Of a DNA stretch of 64,000 nt, positions 61,701-64,000 are shown in pieces. Position 1 is the first letter of the stretch, and each line of letters starts with the position of its first letter. A program made the translations under genes and the position numbers. The stretch covers positions 15,286,101 through 15,350,100 of the forward strand of contig NC_092677.1 of assembly GCF_964355755.1 (NCBI RefSeq), written 5' to 3'. This DNA comes from Antedon mediterranea (Eukaryota > Echinodermata > Crinoidea > Comatulida > Antedonidae). Under the pieces are notes generated by a model. It did not search any database and had not been told where the DNA came from. It saw only the letters and a program-made list of their open reading frames with translations.

Positions 61701-63910
61701 TAAAAAGAAAGAAAATCAGAATCACTTTGGGAATTCATACAGAACTTTTTAATATATTTTGTTTTATGTAGAAAAAATGTATATTTATCTTAGTTCGGTA
61801 TCGTCCTAGTATAAACGGGCCATAGTAGTAGCAGGAGTTGAAATGATAAATTAAATGTTAATCTGCAATTTATTTGACTGTTTTCTGATATATTTGTTCA
61901 TTGTATTGTTTAAACAAGGAGGTTGAAAACATGATTTTAAGAGTAAATTGTATTTATATGCATTTCATTTCAGCTGCTGATGGCTGTTCTAACAGTCCTT
62001 GTCAGAATGGAGGTGTTTGTACTGCTGTTGCTGGTTCCTGCACTGCTTACACATGTTCCTGCCCAGCATGTTTTTCTGGAACATCCTGTGAAATAGGTAT
62101 GATAAAAAACATTGACGAAACATGGTTTTACTATAAAGTTGTCTTTATTATATTTTAGCTTTGACTGTTTTTTTAGCTGTTAATAATAGGTAATTTTACA
62201 GTTTCTTGCTTTTTCTGACAGACAGAGTAGTATGTAGTGGTAGTATGACTCAGAATTGTTTAAATATATCCTGAAATTGGTGTTTAGGATATGGTATTAA
62301 GATATATTGTTAATAACAAATGGTCGAAAGCCCACAAGTAGAGACCATTAATAGACGATACTGGATTTTATTTCCCCAAAATCCTGATCAGAGGTATAGA
62401 ACCTCAGTGATTGTTGGAAAACAAAGCAAGATCACAGTATTACCTAACTAGCAGGCAGCTAGCTAGATAAGCACACTACTTTCTGCCGAAGACATACAAA
62501 ACAAAAATTTGCTTTTATTTCTCAATAACACTGCTATTTTAAAATAATTGTATTCCTAGCTATGGCAAATCCATGTGATTCAAATTCTTGTCAGAATGGA
62601 GCCACCTGTTTCTCAGTAGCTGGTTCATGCACTGATTATACATGCACATGCCCTGAATGTTATTCAGGGAATTTTTGCGAAATTGGTAAACAAATTATGT
62701 GTGAATTAACTGCATTATCAAATATCCTAATCATAATCTCATCATTTAAAGCTTATACAGTACTTATAGTCTCATGACCATAATCCTATGAGTCTAAATT
62801 TCAAGATTTTAATCTTTATATTCTAAACCTGAAGATCATAATCTCATATTCTAAATCTCATGATCATAATCTCATATTTTAATTCTCATGATCATAATCT
62901 CATAATTATTTTAAATATATATCATGGTCATAATCCCATATTGTAAATCTCATATTTCAAATATCATGATCATAGTCTCATAATTATTTTAAATCTCATA
63001 TTCTAAATGTTATGATCATAATCTCATATTCTAAATATCATGATCAGAATTTTTGTATAAATCTCATGATCTTAATCACATTTAAATTTTATAATTACAG
63101 TGTAAGTATCATGACCATAATCTCAGTATGATGCTCATTATCATAATCACATAGCCTAAATCCCTTAATAGTACCCTCATTGTTTAAAATTCGTTTTCGT
63201 AATGTCAACAGCAATTTAAACAACAATTTATAGGAATTTTATTCATGAGGGCCTACTTTTCAATCGAATGACACAATGCCGACATCCACTACCCACTATT
63301 TTGAATAGTATTAAGATCTGTACAGATCATATAAACTTAATTTATATTATATTGCTCCTGCAAATTATAAAAGTATAACCCTTGTAGCAGTCCATTGCTT
63401 CTAATCAAATACTTGCTAGTATAAGAAATAAAACCTTATCATTATTTATTTCATAGACTATTATTCTATATTGTAATATTATTATTTTGTTTGGCTTTGC
63501 AAGTTTTGCTATTTTCTATTCTTCCTATTTCATGCAGTCTTACTAATCATATTATTTTCTCGCATCTCTATTTTGTTTGTTTCCAAACATTTCATTCTTG
63601 TTCTCTCATATCATTTTAACCTTTAATGTTCTATAATAACTATAATAATAACTCTTTTGGAATATATTACTATTTTGGTGAATCTAAATATATTCCGTTT
63701 AATTTTGGTGAGCGGTTATCATTTAACTATCATTTAATCTAATATTTCTAACACTCAATGTCATTTCATTGTCATTGTAAATTGTAGTTCAAAATCCGTG
63801 CAACGGAAACTTGTGCCAAAACGGAGGGGCTTGCACCGCCGTTGCAGGCAGCTGCACCGCATACACTTGTGTATGTCCAGCATGTTTCAGTGGAAGTTTC
63901 TGTCAAACAG
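49705..63910 (+). CDS. Secreted EGF/Kunitz modular protein gene, 5' part (continues past the window)
   Basis: Model: 49705-49768, 53324-53431, 53988-54167, 55306-55422, 55772-55945, 56161-56274, 58578-58694, 59044-59217, 59435-59548, 61556-61666, 61974-62096, 62560-62685, 63788-63910. Every intron is phase 1, so each exon is a symmetrical 1-1 module. Order: signal peptide, EGF, Kunitz, EGF, Kunitz, EGF, EGF, Kunitz, EGF, then one 7-cysteine and three 8-cysteine EGF variants. Two further Kunitz exons have decayed. The protein should be secreted or extracellular matrix. EGF modules here lack the calcium-binding consensus before Cys1. The family is not identified; fibropellin-like or other matrix proteins are possible. 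The exon set is strongly supported; usage of each exon is not. Confidence 0.75.
50560..50740 (+). mobile_element. CR1-like 3' end fragment
   Basis: GGGGTTGGGTCAACCGG and GGTTGAACCTGGTCTCCCC are followed by GCAAATAAATAATGAAATG, resembling the 3' ends of the LINE copies at 57088 and 60336 (minus-strand AAATAAATGAAAGTGAAA). Low-confidence assignment by layout. Confidence 0.35.
51954..52025 (+). repeat. tRNA-Thr(AGT)-like pseudogene or SINE head
   Basis: A-box-like TGGTCTAGAGG and a perfect B box GGTTCGAGTCC occur in a 72-bp segment. The T arm GTGGG-CCCAC pairs perfectly, but only five acceptor pairs (CTCGG/CCGAG) form and the anticodon stem is mismatched, so a functional tRNA is unlikely. The anticodon loop position would read AGT. 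Confidence 0.55.
52543..52693 (-). CDS. Candidate first exon of an unidentified minus-strand gene
   Basis: ATG at 52693-52691, 50 codons: MAEVPIVQKSILLRQRSG, IQKNILGYTPLNTLEEKT, IEQIMSINHYARSY, then donor T|GTAAGT (phase 1). The frame has balanced amino-acid use and no low complexity. A TATA box lies about 80 bp upstream. No signal peptide; a helical, charged intracellular protein is likely. The family is unknown. Confidence 0.5.
52771..52777 (-). promoter_or_regulatory. TATA box TATATAA (minus strand)
   Basis: TATATAA on the minus strand about 80 bp upstream of the ATG at 52693, the spacing expected for a short 5'UTR of about 50 nt. Confidence 0.4.
53324..53431 (+). CDS. EGF domain exon 1 (six cysteines)
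   Basis: Acceptor TTCTTAG, donor C|GTAAGT. Cysteine spacing is the canonical C-x4-C-x5-C-x8-C-x-C-x8-C with NPCLNGGVC and GFSGINC. No calcium-binding motif. Confidence 0.9.
53988..54167 (+). CDS. Kunitz-type domain exon 1
   Basis: Acceptor ATCACAG, donor G|GTAAGT. Six cysteines spaced C-x12-C-x14-C-x6-C-x12-C-x3-C, with LRFYYNG, FAFYC and GNGNNF typical of BPTI/Kunitz. The first loop is longer than the usual x8, the residue after Cys2 (P1) is Gly, and C3-C4 is one shorter than normal. Trypsin inhibition is therefore doubtful. Confidence 0.82.
54168..55305. other. Intron, with start of the duplicated unit
   Basis: The sequence after the Kunitz exon resembles that after the next Kunitz exon (AATATCTAAATTAAGTT...CAGTCAAC), so the intron is part of the ancestral module. 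The 3.3-kb duplicated unit begins near 54805 (CCTGCTCACGATGAG). Confidence 0.6.
55306..55422 (+). CDS. EGF domain exon 2
   Basis: Acceptor ATTTCAG, donor G|GTAAGT. NPCSTNPCQNGGAC, SSYSCTC and a last loop of nine residues (ASSRYTGTN), one longer than in the other copies. Confidence 0.9.
55772..55945 (+). CDS. Kunitz-type domain exon 2
   Basis: Acceptor TTTCAG, donor G|GTGAAT (the copy in unit 2 has GTAAAT). Spacing C-x12-C-x16-C-x6-C-x12-C-x3-C; LRYSYNS, AFAFYC and GNQNNF. P1 position is Gly. Confidence 0.85.
56161..56274 (+). CDS. EGF domain exon 3
   Basis: Acceptor GATTTCAG, donor A|GTAAGT. TPCTTNPCQNGGAC, SYSCTC, SGYTGTNC with canonical spacing. The exon appears identical in nucleotide sequence to that at 59435-59548. 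Confidence 0.9.
56571..56681 (+). pseudogene. Decayed Kunitz exon (5' half lost), unit 1
   Basis: Homologous to the second half of the Kunitz exons (RYSYNSQITSC, FAFYCNGNQNNF, NTCG) and keeps its donor G|GTAAAT. The first two cysteines and the acceptor are gone. The nearest upstream AG (56541) would put a stop at the second codon in the required phase. Confidence 0.75.
57088..58101 (-). mobile_element. CR1/jockey-like LINE fragment, unit 1 copy
   Basis: About 1 kb of a minus-strand LINE, 3' end near 57088 (AAATAAATGAAAGTGAAA on the minus strand), truncated 5' within the RT domain at about 58101. The matching site at 54788 lacks it, showing an insertion between CCAGG and TTAAATATATTTATCC. Confidence 0.7.
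57432..58142 (-). pseudogene. RT thumb/connection remnant of LINE, unit 1
   Basis: A 236-codon frame with VKYLGIEIDQNLTCSEYAC, LLCSALIQCVFDYAASSWF and IAQNKMVRLI, the region after the catalytic palm in jockey/CR1 reverse transcriptases. The YADD box is absent, so it cannot be active. The open frame extends slightly past the element into flanking DNA. Confidence 0.75.
58578..58694 (+). CDS. EGF domain exon 4 (copy of exon 2)
   Basis: Acceptor ATTTCAG, donor G|GTAAGT. TNPCSSNPCQNGGTC, SSYSCAC, ASRYTGTNC. One codon gained at the start and one lost in the last loop compared with 55306. Confidence 0.9.
59044..59217 (+). CDS. Kunitz-type domain exon 3 (copy of Kunitz exon 2)
   Basis: Identical in layout to 55772-55945, with changes LTP to LAP and GVD to GID. 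Six cysteines, FAFYC and GNQNNF retained; donor G|GTAAAT. Confidence 0.85.
59435..59548 (+). CDS. EGF domain exon 5 (copy of exon 3)
   Basis: Appears identical base for base to 56161-56274, including flanking splice sites and several hundred bases of intron. Confidence 0.9.
59845..59955 (+). pseudogene. Decayed Kunitz exon (5' half lost), unit 2
   Basis: Same truncated Kunitz remnant as 56571-56681 with the same defects, so the decay preceded the duplication. Confidence 0.75.
60336..61348 (-). mobile_element. CR1/jockey-like LINE fragment, unit 2 copy
   Basis: Duplicate of the 57088-58101 fragment. Its frame is now broken by a TGA near 61113 (minus-strand frames 61389-61114 and 60993-60679 remain). 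Confidence 0.7.
60679..61389 (-). pseudogene. RT remnant of LINE, unit 2, broken frame
   Basis: Same peptide as the unit 1 remnant but split: a single-base change in the motif before CKNRK gives a stop, leaving frames of 91 and 104 codons. It therefore degenerated after duplication, as expected of neutral DNA. Confidence 0.75.
61556..61666 (+). CDS. EGF domain exon 6 (seven cysteines)
   Basis: Acceptor TTTCAG, donor G|GTTGGT (weak). VCSPNPCFNSGVC, AGSTYTCTC, QGCFGGTNC. It has the extra cysteine between C5 and C6 seen in the following exons but not its partner between C3 and C4. Confidence 0.85.
61974..62096 (+). CDS. EGF domain exon 7 (eight-cysteine variant)
   Basis: Acceptor ATTTCAG, donor G|GTATGA. 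GCSNSPCQNGGVC, AVAGSCTAYTCSC, PACFSGTSC. The two additional cysteines (GSC and PAC) probably form a fourth disulfide. Confidence 0.88.
   Translation: MLMAVLTVLVRMEVFVLLLLVPALLTHVPAQHVFLEHPVK
62097..62559. other. Intron, nothing recognised
   Basis: No additional exon or repeat identified. Confidence 0.5.
62560..62685 (+). CDS. EGF domain exon 8 (eight-cysteine variant)
   Basis: Acceptor TTCCTAG, donor G|GTAAAC. NPCDSNSCQNGATC, VAGSCTDYTCTC, PECYSGNFC. Same extra cysteine pair as exon 7. Confidence 0.88.
62762..63150. repeat. Diverged AT-rich minisatellite (ATCATGATCATAATCTCAT)
   Basis: About 14 irregular units around TCATGATCATAATCTCATA and TTCTAAAT in the intron before the last EGF exon. 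The unit contains ATCATGAT and TGATCA palindromes. Confidence 0.8.
63151..63787. other. Intron, nothing recognised
   Basis: AT-rich, no exon or repeat identified. Confidence 0.5.
63788..63910 (+). CDS. EGF domain exon 9 (eight-cysteine variant), GC-rich
   Basis: Acceptor TTGTAG, donor G|GTATTG. NPCNGNLCQNGGAC, AVAGSCTAYTCVC, PACFSGSFC. Codon choice (GCC, ACC, GGC, TGC) is much richer in GC than the other EGF exons. The gene presumably continues past 64000. Confidence 0.88.
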
Positions 63911-64000
63911 GTATTGTTAACCCTGAGATATTTTCCACGGAAGCAGAAACAAAGGGTTACATCAATGGCTGAAGAGTTATCAGTGGGTGGAAAGAGTTAT

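Overview
The window looks like AT-rich nuclear DNA of an invertebrate deuterostome, probably an echinoderm. This is an inference: all genes are split by GT-AG introns, CR1-like LINEs, SINEs and MITEs are common, the octamer TAGGCCTA recurs dozens of times, and the Pax gene is of the eyegone type, a class not known from vertebrates. No bacterial, viral or organellar genes were seen.

Region by region. (1) 93-5627, plus strand: the last six exons of a dixin (DIXDC1) homologue, ending in the DIX domain of Wnt signalling, with two minisatellites in its introns. (2) 5.6-12.9 kb: no convincing gene; a 50-bp tandem repeat, decayed RTE-type reverse-transcriptase tails and a tRNA-derived SINE. (3) 12.95-23.93 kb, minus strand: a candidate gene for a small secreted cysteine-rich peptide. 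It has a TATA box, a signal-peptide exon, a 21-bp microexon and a terminal exon whose six cysteines follow the spacing of the C-terminal half of the prokineticin/AVIT fold. Between its exons lie an 18-bp minisatellite and a CR1/Rex1-like LINE that sits inside an older unidentified coding sequence. (4) 24-31.3 kb: intergenic, with MITE-like repeats, a perfect DR1 nuclear-receptor motif and one weak exon candidate. (5) 31.39-36.56 kb, minus strand: a complete six-exon Pax gene (365 residues) with a shortened, divergent PAI subdomain, a conserved RED subdomain and a Ser50 homeodomain; the best call is eyegone-like. (6) 36.6-49.7 kb: repeat-rich DNA with several TIR element families, a large interrupted inverted repeat and isolated coding-like exons on the minus strand. 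(7) 49.7 kb to the right edge, plus strand: a secreted modular protein gene. A signal-peptide exon is followed by EGF and Kunitz domain exons, every intron in phase 1. Part of it was enlarged by a tandem 3.3-kb duplication that carried along a truncated LINE, and decayed Kunitz exons mark lost modules. The gene continues beyond position 64000.

The genes are unrelated in pathway. Dixin acts inside the cell in Wnt signalling, the Pax protein is a DNA-binding regulator, and the other two recognisable genes encode secreted proteins. A possible unidentified minus-strand gene starts at a TATA box near 52.77 kb, inside the first intron of the EGF/Kunitz gene, so the two would overlap in antisense. 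All exon models come from reading frames and splice signals alone; no transcript evidence was available.
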